From JACKAQ01 sp020634975 [NCBI: Calditrichia bacterium] (GTDB lineage Bacteria > Calditrichota > Calditrichia > RBG-13-44-9): a DNA stretch of 64,000 nucleotides. The stretch lies in the NCBI GenBank assembly GCA_020634975.1, contig JACKAQ010000002.1, positions 186,001-250,000 on the forward strand. The letters run 5' to 3'. Below, one piece after another: positions 43,797 through 51,899 of the stretch; position 1 is the first letter of the stretch; each line of letters starts with the position of its first letter. The translations under genes were made by a program, and so were the position numbers. The notes beneath the pieces are model-generated. The model did not search any database and was not told the DNA's origin. It was given only the letters and a program-made list of their open reading frames with translations.

Positions 43797-44957
43797 ATGG
43801 AATCGAAAAAGGGAAAAATATTGCCCGAAAACCGCCGGAAAAACGGCGTCACAAAACCGTTGTTGGTGATGGCGCATCGCGGCGAAGCGCAAATGTTTAT
43901 CAAAAATTGGCAAATGTCTCGGGTCGATTTTCCGTTTGCAGAGATGTTCGAACAAAGCGATGCGCTCCTGCTGATTTGCGGTGAAGGCATGCAAAATGCC
44001 ACTGCAAAAACCGCCGCCGTTTGCGGTGCCTTTCGCGACCAAATTTGCGAAGTACTCAATTTCGGGATTGCAGGTGCTCTGGACGAACGGCTGTCGATTG
44101 GCGATTATTATTCTATCCGAACGGCTTACGGTGAACTTTCCGGCGAAGCCGTTTTCCAGACATTTACATCTGCCGATGCAACTGCGACAATCGATTGCAT
44201 CAGCGCCAGTCGCAGGGTTCGCGACGGCGAATTTGCCCGGAAATTATTGCCGTTTGCGCCAATTGTTGATCGCGAGCTTTGGGGAATTGCCTCGATTTGC
44301 AAAATGTTCCGGCTGCCGTTCCGCTCATTTAAGTTGATCAGCGATGTGCCCGCCGTGGAGAATGATTGTGCCCCGATCGCGGAAAATGCAGCGGTTTTCA
44401 GCGAAAAATTGTTCAGCTTTGCCGAAAAAATAATGCCAAATTCGGAATCCGGATTTGCAGAAAAATACGAATTTACCTTTCCCGAGCAATTTCATGTGAC
44501 ATTTTCGCAGCGCAAACAAATTGAAAACATGATGCAATCGCTTTGCCTAAAGCACCGTATTGCAGAAATTGAAATTTTGGAAAAAGCCGGCATTGCAAAA
44601 ATTGCCCATTTTGACATATCGCCGAAACAGCGCACCGCGCTGTTGATTGAATCGTTGAACGATATGCTCAATCCGTTTAACGCGCTGTTGAAACAACGTC
44701 TGAAATCGCTTTGCGAACCGTTGGAAAACGCCGGTGCACGAATCAAATTTGCGCGTGATTTTGAAGACGACAGCATCGAGGTAACTGCAAAATTCGGGCA
44801 TCCGCGCCATTTGCAAGCGTTCCGCACAGCGCTGGAATCTTTCGATTTTCCGGCTGTTCAGCGATTGCTCAATGGCGATTTTTCCGAAATCGAACCGCAA
44901 CCGGAAACGGAAAATGTCGAACCTTCGTTAATAAATGGCGATAAAAATGCGAATTGA
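43797..44957 (+). CDS. Nucleosidase-like domain fused to an uncharacterised C-terminal domain
   Basis: A 386-residue protein from the ATG at 43797. Residues about 20-212 are a PNP/UDP phosphorylase-fold domain of the MTA/SAH nucleosidase kind: LLICGEGMQNATA, VLNFGIAGALDERLSIGDYY, then VDRELWGIASICKMFRLPFRSFKLISDVP, where Glu160 and Asp183 match the MTAN substrate and catalytic residues by position. Residues about 222-360 are mixed alpha/beta and not recognised (QRKQIENMMQSLC, ARIKFARDFEDDSIEVTAKFGH). The SPL-like radical SAM gene overlaps its 3' end by 23 bases. A role in clearing 5'-deoxyadenosine made by that enzyme is a plausible inference. Confidence 0.65.
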   Translation: MESKKGKILPENRRKNGVTKPLLVMAHRGEAQMFIKNWQMSRVDFPFAEMFEQSDALLLICGEGMQNATAKTAAVCGAFRDQICEVLNFGIAGALDERLSIGDYYSIRTAYGELSGEAVFQTFTSADATATIDCISASRRVRDGEFARKLLPFAPIVDRELWGIASICKMFRLPFRSFKLISDVPAVENDCAPIAENAAVFSEKLFSFAEKIMPNSESGFAEKYEFTFPEQFHVTFSQRKQIENMMQSLCLKHRIAEIEILEKAGIAKIAHFDISPKQRTALLIESLNDMLNPFNALLKQRLKSLCEPLENAGARIKFARDFEDDSIEVTAKFGHPRHLQAFRTALESFDFPAVQRLLNGDFSEIEPQPETENVEPSLINGDKNAN

Positions 44958-46002
44958 TAAAATTTTCATCGAACAACAGGTCTTGCAGCATCCGCAAACG
45001 CAGCGGGTAATTGCGGCGTTTGCGAAATCGCCAATTCACGAAATCGCGAAAGTTGAAGATGTTTTTGAACGTGCCCGGAAGCCATATCTGCAAAAACGCG
45101 ACGCGCTGAATTTATTTATCGGAAAAAAAGAAGGGCAGTTGGTAAAGCCTGCACCGGAGGCATACGGTGTTTCCGGCGAGCCGCATTATTATTTTGTGCA
45201 CGCTTACAACTGCATTTACGAATGTGAATATTGCTATTTGCAGGGCTATTTTCATTCACCGGATTTGGTGATGTTTGTAAATCACGATGAAATTATCTCA
45301 GAAATCCGCGCAGTTGCCGGAGCTCATTCCGCCAACGAAATGGTCTGGTTTCATGCCGGTGAATTCAGCGATTCGCTGGCGCTCAGCCACATTACCCGCG
45401 AATGGGAACAGTATTGGGATGCTTTCGCAGAAATGCCCAATGCAAAGTTGGAATTGCGCACGAAATCTGTAAATATTAAGTCGATTATGGATTTACAACC
45501 CATTGAAAATATTGTGCTTACCTACTCAATGTCTCCTGCTGAAGCATCGCGAAAATACGACCGGAAAACGCCATCGCTTTCCGCACGAATGAAGGCATTG
45601 AGCACGCTCGCGGAGCGAAAATTCCGGCTCGGGTTACATCTCGATCCAATCGTTTATACCGAAAATTTTGCCAACGACTATCGCGACATGATGACAGAAA
45701 TTGCCAAAAATATCCCCGAAAACCTCATCGAATATATTTCGCTGGGCGTAGTGCGATTTTCGAAAGACAGCTATCTGGAATTTTCCCGCAACTACCCGGA
45801 ATCAGATTTGCTGGCTGCAGAATTCGTAAAGGGAATGGATGGAAAAGTGCGCTACAATCGCCCGATGCGGCTGCATATTTTACACACTGTTCGGCAAATT
45901 TGCATCGACGCAGGCATTCAGCCCCACAAAGTTTATCTTTGCATGGAAGACGTTTCCGTGCCAAATGTAAATTCGATCGAACCCACTGGAATAAATTTGT
46001 AA
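44935..46002 (+). CDS. SPL-like radical SAM protein
   Basis: A 355-residue radical SAM enzyme of the spore photoproduct lyase family. The cluster motif is CIYECEYCY, with Cys93, Cys97, Cys100 (CxxxCxxC) and flanking Tyr99 and Tyr101, as in SPL. SPL repairs a thymine dimer in spores by radical chemistry and uses a Cys in the ACTSD motif as hydrogen donor. Here the matching stretch reads AGEFSD, with Glu143 in place of that Cys (alignment from memory). No sporulation genes are seen, so a different substrate is likely. ATG at 44935 or 44947; either lies inside the nucleosidase gene. The C-terminal Cys DAGIQPHKVYLCMED resembles SPL's. Confidence 0.75.
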   Translation: MAIKMRIDKIFIEQQVLQHPQTQRVIAAFAKSPIHEIAKVEDVFERARKPYLQKRDALNLFIGKKEGQLVKPAPEAYGVSGEPHYYFVHAYNCIYECEYCYLQGYFHSPDLVMFVNHDEIISEIRAVAGAHSANEMVWFHAGEFSDSLALSHITREWEQYWDAFAEMPNAKLELRTKSVNIKSIMDLQPIENIVLTYSMSPAEASRKYDRKTPSLSARMKALSTLAERKFRLGLHLDPIVYTENFANDYRDMMTEIAKNIPENLIEYISLGVVRFSKDSYLEFSRNYPESDLLAAEFVKGMDGKVRYNRPMRLHILHTVRQICIDAGIQPHKVYLCMEDVSVPNVNSIEPTGINL

Positions 46003-46015
46003 GGCCGCGATGGTC

Positions 46016-46031
46016 ATTGCTGTACAGCAAT
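46016..46031. promoter_or_regulatory. 16-base perfect palindrome, possible operator
   Basis: ATTGCTGTACAGCAAT, 14 bases after the SPL-like gene and 140 bases before the SpmAB-like gene. With no loop it is more like a dimeric protein-binding site than a terminator. The core CTGTACAG is also seen in some SOS-type and other operator boxes. No partner known. Confidence 0.35.
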
Positions 46032-46170
46032 CAGATTCGTAAAAAAGCTTCCCCTCAACAATTTATTTCAACGCTAGATTTTTTATCCGCTAATAGTCTG
46101 GCTTTCGTGTTGAATTTATCCGGCGAAAACCGTATTTTGTCGCTCATTCATCTTCAAACGGAAGGCAGAA

Positions 46171-47409
46171 ATGGCACTTAATTATATCTGGATCGCCTTT
46201 TTTCTCATCTCATTTGTTGTCGGACTTATCAAATTGATTTTTTTAGGCGATGTCGACGTGTTTCCAAATATGATCGCTTCGACATTTGATATGGCAAAAA
46301 CCGGATTTGAGCTGGCAATTTATTTGACCGGAGTGATGGCGCTGTGGCTCGGTATCATGAAAATCGGGGAAGAGGGCGGTGTGATTCGCATTCTTTCCCG
46401 GCTGATTGGCCCGTTTTTCGCGCGATTATTTCCCGAAATTCCCCGTGATCACCCGGCAATTGGCTCGATGATCATGAATTTCGCGGCAAATATGCTCGGA
46501 TTAGACAACGCCGCAACACCGCTCGGGTTAAAAACCATGAAAGAAATGCACGAGCTGAATCCCGAAAAAGATACCGCATCGAACGCGCAAATCATGTTTT
46601 TGGTGCTGAACACTTCCGGGCTATCGCTGATTCCACTGACAATTCTCATCGACCGCTCGGTTGTCGGCGCGACAAATCCCACCGATGTGTTTATCCCGAT
46701 TATGCTAGCAACATTTTTTAGCACGCTTGTCGGGCTTGTTTCCGTTGCGTTGTATCAGCGCATCAACCTCATCGATCCGGTGATTTTATCCTATCTCGGC
46801 GGTGCAACCGCCGTAATTTTCGGGATAATTTATTATTTCTCAACAATCAGTCAGGAAGAAATTGCCCAAATTTCCAACGTTGCCGCAAGTTTGCTCATGT
46901 ATACCATTATTTGCGGATTTATCGGGCTGGCGTTTTGGCGAAAAGTAAATGTGTACGAAGCGTTCATCGATGGCGCGAAAGAGGGTTTCAATATTGCAGT
47001 GCAAATTATTCCATATTTGGTGGCAATTTTGGTTGCAATCGGCGTTTTTCGCGCTTCGGGTGCATTGGAATATATAATCGGCGGCATCGGCAAAGTTGTT
47101 GGTTTATTTGATGTTAACAGCGATTTTGTGGAAGCACTGCCAACCGCACTTATGAAACCATTGAGCGGCAGCGCCGCCCGGGCAATGAACCTGGAAATCA
47201 TGAAAACTTTTGGCCCGGACTCGTTTGTGGCGCGGCTTTCGAGCATTTTCCGTGGTGCAACCGAAACCACATTTTATATTTTAGCGGTCTATTTTGGCTC
47301 GGTGAACATCAGAAAAACCCGTTATGCAGTGCCTGCCGGATTGCTGGCAGATTTTGCCGGCGTTGTTGCGGGTCTGTTCATCGGTTATTTGTTTTTCTTT
47401 GGTAAATAA
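46171..47409 (+). CDS. Nucleoside-recognition (Gate) membrane protein, SpmA-SpmB fusion type
   Basis: A 412-residue polytopic membrane protein with about ten hydrophobic segments and two Gate (nucleoside recognition) domains. The first half matches SpmA (MKIGEEGGVIRILSRLIGPFFARLFPEIP, NFAANMLGLDNAATPLGLKTM). The second half matches SpmB (FIDGAKEGFNIAVQIIPYLVAILVAI, ALPTALMKPLSGSAARAM). In Bacillus the two are separate and affect spore core dehydration; in non-spore-formers fused forms are common and their function is unknown. The AlkD-like gene follows two bases after its stop. Confidence 0.88.
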   Translation: MALNYIWIAFFLISFVVGLIKLIFLGDVDVFPNMIASTFDMAKTGFELAIYLTGVMALWLGIMKIGEEGGVIRILSRLIGPFFARLFPEIPRDHPAIGSMIMNFAANMLGLDNAATPLGLKTMKEMHELNPEKDTASNAQIMFLVLNTSGLSLIPLTILIDRSVVGATNPTDVFIPIMLATFFSTLVGLVSVALYQRINLIDPVILSYLGGATAVIFGIIYYFSTISQEEIAQISNVAASLLMYTIICGFIGLAFWRKVNVYEAFIDGAKEGFNIAVQIIPYLVAILVAIGVFRASGALEYIIGGIGKVVGLFDVNSDFVEALPTALMKPLSGSAARAMNLEIMKTFGPDSFVARLSSIFRGATETTFYILAVYFGSVNIRKTRYAVPAGLLADFAGVVAGLFIGYLFFFGK

Positions 47410-47411
47410 AC

Positions 47412-48104
47412 ATGCAACATCCGTTGATCAAACATTTACGTTCGGAAATGATGGCGCGGCGCGATATGGTGCGTGCGGAGCCGATGGCGGCGTATATGAA
47501 AAATATCCAGCCGTTTTTGGGAATTGCCAGCCCTGTTCGTGAGGATATCATCAAATCTGCCCGGAAGGTGTATGCCATCGAAAGTCGCGATATTTATCGT
47601 GACATTATTTTTGAGCTGTGGAACGGCGAATTTCGCGAAGAAAAATACATGGCACTCGAAGTTGCCCAACGATACAAATCGTATCTAAATGCAGATTCTT
47701 TTGATATTTACGAAAAGCTGGTTTACGATGCCGATTGGTGGGACACTCTCGATTGGTTGGCAGGAAAAATCGTTGGTCCAATTGTGCAAAAGCACCGGGA
47801 ATTTGAGGAAAATCTCATCCAATGGCGAATAGCAGAAAATTTGTGGACCCGCCGAGCGGCGTTGCTGACCCATCTCAAACATAAAAAACACACCAATATT
47901 AAGTTGCTTTCGGAAACGATTGAGTTACTCGCGCCGGAAACGGATTTTTTTATTCGCAAAGCGATCGGCTGGGTGCTCCGCGAATATTCCAAAACCGACT
48001 CGCAGTGGGTTATCAATTTTGTAAAATCACACGAAAAAACGCTTTCGAATTTGAGCAAACGGGAAGCCCTGAAGGTCGTTGAGCGCCAAAAGGATGAGAA
48101 ATAA
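47412..48104 (+). CDS. AlkD-like DNA alkylation repair protein
   Basis: A 230-residue all-helical HEAT-like-repeat protein that resembles the AlkD glycosylase, which removes 3- and 7-alkyl purines. The signature is VYDADWWDTLDWLA, with Trp and Asp residues that contact DNA in AlkD, followed by WRIAENLWTRRAALLTHL and FFIRKAIGWVLREYSK. The start ATG at 47412 is nearly adjacent to the SpmAB-like stop, and its TAA shares a base with the fdhD ATG. Confidence 0.86.
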   Translation: MQHPLIKHLRSEMMARRDMVRAEPMAAYMKNIQPFLGIASPVREDIIKSARKVYAIESRDIYRDIIFELWNGEFREEKYMALEVAQRYKSYLNADSFDIYEKLVYDADWWDTLDWLAGKIVGPIVQKHREFEENLIQWRIAENLWTRRAALLTHLKHKKHTNIKLLSETIELLAPETDFFIRKAIGWVLREYSKTDSQWVINFVKSHEKTLSNLSKREALKVVERQKDEK

Positions 48105-48961
48105 TGCGTTCCGAAAAAGTTGCCACAGTGGCGATTCGGCGATTTGATGGCACCAATTTCCACACCGAAGACGATTTGCTGGTGGTGGAAGAACCGCTGG
48201 AAATTCGGCTCGGGTTTGGCGAGCCGGAAAACCGGCAGCAAAAAAGCATCGCCGTAACCATGCGCACGCCCGGAAATGATCTGGAATTGGCAGCCGGATT
48301 TTTGTTCGGCGAAGGCATCATCAATCAGAAAAGCGATATTTTGAGCATCGACCATTGCCGCGATGCCGGTCAACAAGAGAATCCACAAAATATTGTTCGT
48401 GTTGAACTTACGCCGAATATATCTCCGGATTTACACCAGTTGGAGCGCCATTTTTATACCACTTCCAGCTGCGGGATTTGCGGCAAAGCAAGTATCGAAG
48501 CGGTTCGGGCAACCGGCTGTGAGTTGTTGCCGGAAGCCGTACCACAAGTTGATTTGGACATGCTGTTGGCTTTGCCGGAAAAACTGAAGTTATCGCAACC
48601 TGCATTCCGGCACACCGGCGGGTTACACGCTGCCGGATTTTTCAGTGCAACCGGTGAGTTGCTCTGGCTCCGCGAGGATGTCGGGCGGCACAATGCGTTG
48701 GATAAACTGATTGGCGTGGCGTTGTTTTCTAATAAATTGCCGTTGCCGGAAGGCGTAATTTTAGTCAGCGGGCGCGGCGGTTTCGAACTGATCCAAAAAA
48801 TGGTGCGAGCCGGCGGACAAATTTTTGCGGCAGTTGGCGCGCCATCCAATCTTGCGGTGGAACTCGCCCGGCAATTCCGGCTGACGGTGGTTGGTTTTTT
48901 GCGGGAGAATCGATGTAATATCTACACTTTCGAATCGAGAATTCGTTACCCAAATTCATAA
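48104..48961 (+). CDS. fdhD: Formate dehydrogenase accessory sulfurtransferase FdhD
   Basis: A 285-residue FdhD, which carries sulfur to the molybdenum cofactor of formate dehydrogenases. The active loop SSCGICGK holds Cys123 and Cys126, matching the C-x2-C of the family. Other motifs are MRTPGNDLELAAGFLFGEG, REDVGRHNALDKLIG and VSGRGGFELIQKMVRAG. No formate dehydrogenase gene is in this window. The one-base stop/start overlap couples it to the AlkD-like gene. Confidence 0.93.
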   Translation: MRSEKVATVAIRRFDGTNFHTEDDLLVVEEPLEIRLGFGEPENRQQKSIAVTMRTPGNDLELAAGFLFGEGIINQKSDILSIDHCRDAGQQENPQNIVRVELTPNISPDLHQLERHFYTTSSCGICGKASIEAVRATGCELLPEAVPQVDLDMLLALPEKLKLSQPAFRHTGGLHAAGFFSATGELLWLREDVGRHNALDKLIGVALFSNKLPLPEGVILVSGRGGFELIQKMVRAGGQIFAAVGAPSNLAVELARQFRLTVVGFLRENRCNIYTFESRIRYPNS

Positions 48962-48980
48962 ATGAGAGCTTCCCAAAACC

Positions 48981-49946
48981 ATGCCTTATATTGAAAATAG
49001 CCTGTACAAACCACCGGCATTGATGCGCAGTGCACATTTGTTAACTATCTATCCATCCTTATTCCGTAAAATACGCGATGTGAAATATGAGCGCGAAAGA
49101 ATCAACACGCCGGAAGCCGATTATCTGGATATCGATTGGTCGCGAATCGGATCGTCGAAAGTTGCGATTATTTCACACGGATTGGAAGGGCACACTCAAC
49201 GCAGTTATGTATTGGGAATGGTTCGGGCGCTGAACAAACATGGTTGGGATGTGGCGGCGTGGAATTTCCGCGGTTGCAGCGGTGAGCCGAACCGGTTGCC
49301 GCAATTTTATCACAGCGGCTCCAGCGACGATCTGGAAACGGTGATCAACCATATTCGCGGACTCGGCAAATATGAAAAAATTGATCTCGTCGGGTTTAGC
49401 ATGGGCGGAAATATCACCCTGAAATATCTCGGTGAAAAATCCGGCGAAGTGCCGCAGGAAATTGGGCGAGCGGTTGCTTTTTCCGTGCCTTGCGATCTCA
49501 AAAATTCCTCATATAAACTGGACAAATTGGGAAATGCGCTTTACATGAGACGGTTTCTGCGATCGCTGCGCGTAAAAATTCGCCAAAAAGCGGCGTTGTT
49601 TCCGGACAAGCTCAACGATGACGGCTATCGAAAAATCAAAAATTTTAAACATTTCGACGATCGCTATACTGCAAAATTGCATGGTTTCCGCGATGCAGAA
49701 GATTATTGGCAACAGTGCAGCAGCCTGTATTATCTCAAAGAAATCCGGATTCCCGCACTGCTGGTCAGCGCTCGGGACGATCCGTTTTTATCTCTGGAAT
49801 GCTTTCCCTATAAAATTGCCAATCGCCACGAATATTTTTTTCTCGAAACGCCAAAACACGGCGGTCATGTGGGATTTGTGCAATTCAACAGCTCTGGCAT
49901 TTATTGGTCGGAGCAGCGCGCAATTCAATTTCTCAATCATTATTAA
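48981..49946 (+). CDS. YheT-family alpha/beta hydrolase
   Basis: A 321-residue alpha/beta-fold hydrolase. The nucleophile is Ser140 in VGFSMGGN; the acid is likely Asp in SARDDPFLS and the base His in KHGGHVGF. The N-terminal NGHLLTIYPSLFR-type block (here RSAHLLTIYPSLFRK) and FRGCSGEPN are typical of the YheT/EMB8 branch. Physiological substrate is unknown. The PAP2 gene begins one base into its stop. Confidence 0.86.
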   Translation: MPYIENSLYKPPALMRSAHLLTIYPSLFRKIRDVKYERERINTPEADYLDIDWSRIGSSKVAIISHGLEGHTQRSYVLGMVRALNKHGWDVAAWNFRGCSGEPNRLPQFYHSGSSDDLETVINHIRGLGKYEKIDLVGFSMGGNITLKYLGEKSGEVPQEIGRAVAFSVPCDLKNSSYKLDKLGNALYMRRFLRSLRVKIRQKAALFPDKLNDDGYRKIKNFKHFDDRYTAKLHGFRDAEDYWQQCSSLYYLKEIRIPALLVSARDDPFLSLECFPYKIANRHEYFFLETPKHGGHVGFVQFNSSGIYWSEQRAIQFLNHY

Positions 49947-50416
49947 TGCGGATGGGCAACGTGATTAATATTTTTGATATTTCACAAAAATTGTCGCCGG
50001 TATCGATCAGCAAATTGGAAGATGTTGGCGATATTTTGCAATATTTGCTGCCTTGGGGTGCGTTGCTGGCAGTTGCGTTGCAGGGCGATAAAACCGCAGC
50101 GTGGGATTGGCTGATCGCCGGCGGATTAACAACCGCCAGCACATTTTTGCTAAAATGGTTGTTCAATTTTACACCACTCGGACGACGACCCAACGGCGCA
50201 CCGTTCAGTTTTCCCAGTGGTCACACTTCCAGCGCGTTTTTTGGTGCGGCGTTTTTTCATTTTTCAATCGGTTGGATGTGGGCGCTCTTGCCCTATATTT
50301 TGGCGGCGTTTACCGGTTACACCCGAATCCACGCCAAAAAACATTGGCAGCGCGACGTGATTGCGGGGGCTGCATTGGCAATGGGTATCACATTTTGGGT
50401 TGTTGCAATGCGTTGA
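49946..50416 (+). CDS. PAP2-superfamily phosphatase
   Basis: A 156-residue membrane protein with four to five hydrophobic segments. The phosphatase signature is split as usual: RRPNG (motif 1), FSFPSGHTSSAF (motif 2 with catalytic His), and RIHAKKHWQRDVIAG (motif 3, Arg-x5-His-x3-Asp-like). Such enzymes dephosphorylate undecaprenyl pyrophosphate, phosphatidate or phosphatidylglycerophosphate; no substrate is indicated. The ATG at 49946 shares its first base with the previous TAA. Confidence 0.83.
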   Translation: MRMGNVINIFDISQKLSPVSISKLEDVGDILQYLLPWGALLAVALQGDKTAAWDWLIAGGLTTASTFLLKWLFNFTPLGRRPNGAPFSFPSGHTSSAFFGAAFFHFSIGWMWALLPYILAAFTGYTRIHAKKHWQRDVIAGAALAMGITFWVVAMR

Positions 50417-50440
50417 TAACAAACAGCTTACGTTAGGCAG

Positions 50441-50989
50441 ATGCGAATTTTTGGGCTAAAACAACACGTTAAATTGGACGCTGCCGAAATGGAACGGGCA
50501 CGACAATTTGCCGAATCGGTAATCGATACGGTGGATTATCGCGACAGCAACCAGCCCTTTCGCGAGAAAGTGTTGCTCGATCATTTCATCAGCAAAATTG
50601 GTGAAGAAGCGGTTGGTAAAGTGTTTCGCCAATACGGTTGCGAGGTTACCGGACCGGATTACCAAATTTACGATGGCAAACAAAAATCGTGGGATTGCGA
50701 TTTGCGGATCGACGGAATTGGGCTGGCGGTGAAAACACAATCGGTTTCCGCCGCGAAAAAATACGGTCTGTCGTGGACATTTCAGGATGCGCCGAAACGC
50801 CGCGATATTATTCTCGATCAACCGGATGCCTGGGTGTGCTTTGTGCTTTGCGATGACTTTAATTCACACAATTGCGTTGTTTATCCGGTTTTGCAAATAC
50901 ACCAACTGAGCTTTCGACCACCCAAACTGGCGCATCTGCACGGTAAAAAACAGGTCGTTTACGCCGATGATATTGAACGGCTGTTGTGA
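50441..50989 (+). CDS. Candidate restriction endonuclease-like protein
   Basis: A 182-residue soluble protein of no recognised family. Residues 72-100 (PDYQIYDGKQKSWDCDL, then GLAVKTQ) resemble a PD-(D/E)xK nuclease core. Asp87 would be the metal Asp and Lys98 the catalytic Lys, but the usual Glu before it is Ala96, so activity is uncertain. It also has RRDIILDQPDAWVCFVLCDD, a strand as seen beyond such cores. It lies 97 bases upstream of a Dam-type methyltransferase on the same strand, and that pairing is the main support for restriction. A different role cannot be excluded. Confidence 0.4.
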   Translation: MRIFGLKQHVKLDAAEMERARQFAESVIDTVDYRDSNQPFREKVLLDHFISKIGEEAVGKVFRQYGCEVTGPDYQIYDGKQKSWDCDLRIDGIGLAVKTQSVSAAKKYGLSWTFQDAPKRRDIILDQPDAWVCFVLCDDFNSHNCVVYPVLQIHQLSFRPPKLAHLHGKKQVVYADDIERLL

Positions 50990-51086
50990 TGGTTTTTGGC
51001 GGCTGAGCTTTTCGAAACCGCCGAAATTTAATTTCAAAAAAAATCCCGTCGATTGGCTCGGGAAAAAAACAGCGAATTGCGAATAA

Positions 51087-51899
51087 ATGATCAGAAGTCC
51101 ATTGCGTTATCCCGGCGGAAAATCCCGCGCGGTCAAATTTTTGAATCAATTTTTGCCGGAATTTGACGAATTTCGCGAACCGTTTTTTGGCGGCGGCTCA
51201 TTTATGTTTGCAACGATGCAGCAATTTCCGGCTGCAAAATATTGGGCAAACGATCTCAATTTTGATGTGTTCTGTTTTTGGAATGCGTTGAAAACGGACT
51301 TCGCGGCGTTGGTTAAATCGATCGCTAACATCAAAAAAAACAGGCATAACGGTCGGGAATTATTTTTCGAATTGATGGAAAAACGCAAAGGAGAGATGAG
51401 CGATTTTGAGCGGGCTGTCGATTTTTTTGTGCTGAACCGGATCACATTTTCCGGAGTGGTGGACAGCGGCGGTTATTCTGAACAGGCGTTCCAATCGCGA
51501 TTCACTGACAGCTCGATCGAGCGCCTCAAAAAAATTGCGCCGCTGGTAGAGCGCATTCATTTTACGCATGGCGATTATCTCGATTTGCTCGAATCACCGG
51601 GCGAAAACGTGTTTATTTTTCTCGATCCGCCGTATTTTTCTGCAACGCAATCCAAATTATATGGCAAACGCGGCACGCTGCACCAGCATTTTGATCACGA
51701 GCGTTTTGCCAAAGCGATGCGCGAATGTCCGCACAATTGGCTGATCACATACGACAACAGCCCGTTTATCTGCGATCTGTTCAGCGATTTTCACCAACTG
51801 AAATGGGAACTGCAGTACGGCATGAACAACTACAAACAGAACGGCGCAGCGATGGGAAAAGAGTTGCTGATTTCTAATGTTGCGCTGCGGTTGAAATAA
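51087..51899 (+). CDS. DNA adenine methyltransferase, D12/Dam class
   Basis: A 270-residue N6-adenine DNA methyltransferase. Order of motifs fits the alpha class: PLRYPGGKSR, EPFFGGGSFMF (motif I), and FLDPPYFS (motif IV, DPPY). A target-recognition segment lies between (FVLNRITFSGVVDSGGY). The recognition sequence is not known. Both solitary and restriction-linked enzymes of this class exist; the neighbour at 50441 suggests the latter. Its 3' end overlaps the convergent SulP gene by 26 bases. Confidence 0.88.
   Translation: MIRSPLRYPGGKSRAVKFLNQFLPEFDEFREPFFGGGSFMFATMQQFPAAKYWANDLNFDVFCFWNALKTDFAALVKSIANIKKNRHNGRELFFELMEKRKGEMSDFERAVDFFVLNRITFSGVVDSGGYSEQAFQSRFTDSSIERLKKIAPLVERIHFTHGDYLDLLESPGENVFIFLDPPYFSATQSKLYGKRGTLHQHFDHERFAKAMRECPHNWLITYDNSPFICDLFSDFHQLKWELQYGMNNYKQNGAAMGKELLISNVALRLK

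Noticed and set aside
44935-46002. Calling this a true spore photoproduct lyase
   Set aside because: The hydrogen-donor Cys position appears to be Glu and no sporulation genes are seen, so only the family name is used.
46171-47409. Evidence for sporulation from the SpmA/SpmB-like protein
   Set aside because: Fused SpmAB-type proteins are common in non-spore-forming bacteria; no other sporulation gene is present.
47723-48388. 221-codon minus-strand open frame over AlkD-like and fdhD genes
   Set aside because: Antisense to two conserved, tightly coupled genes.
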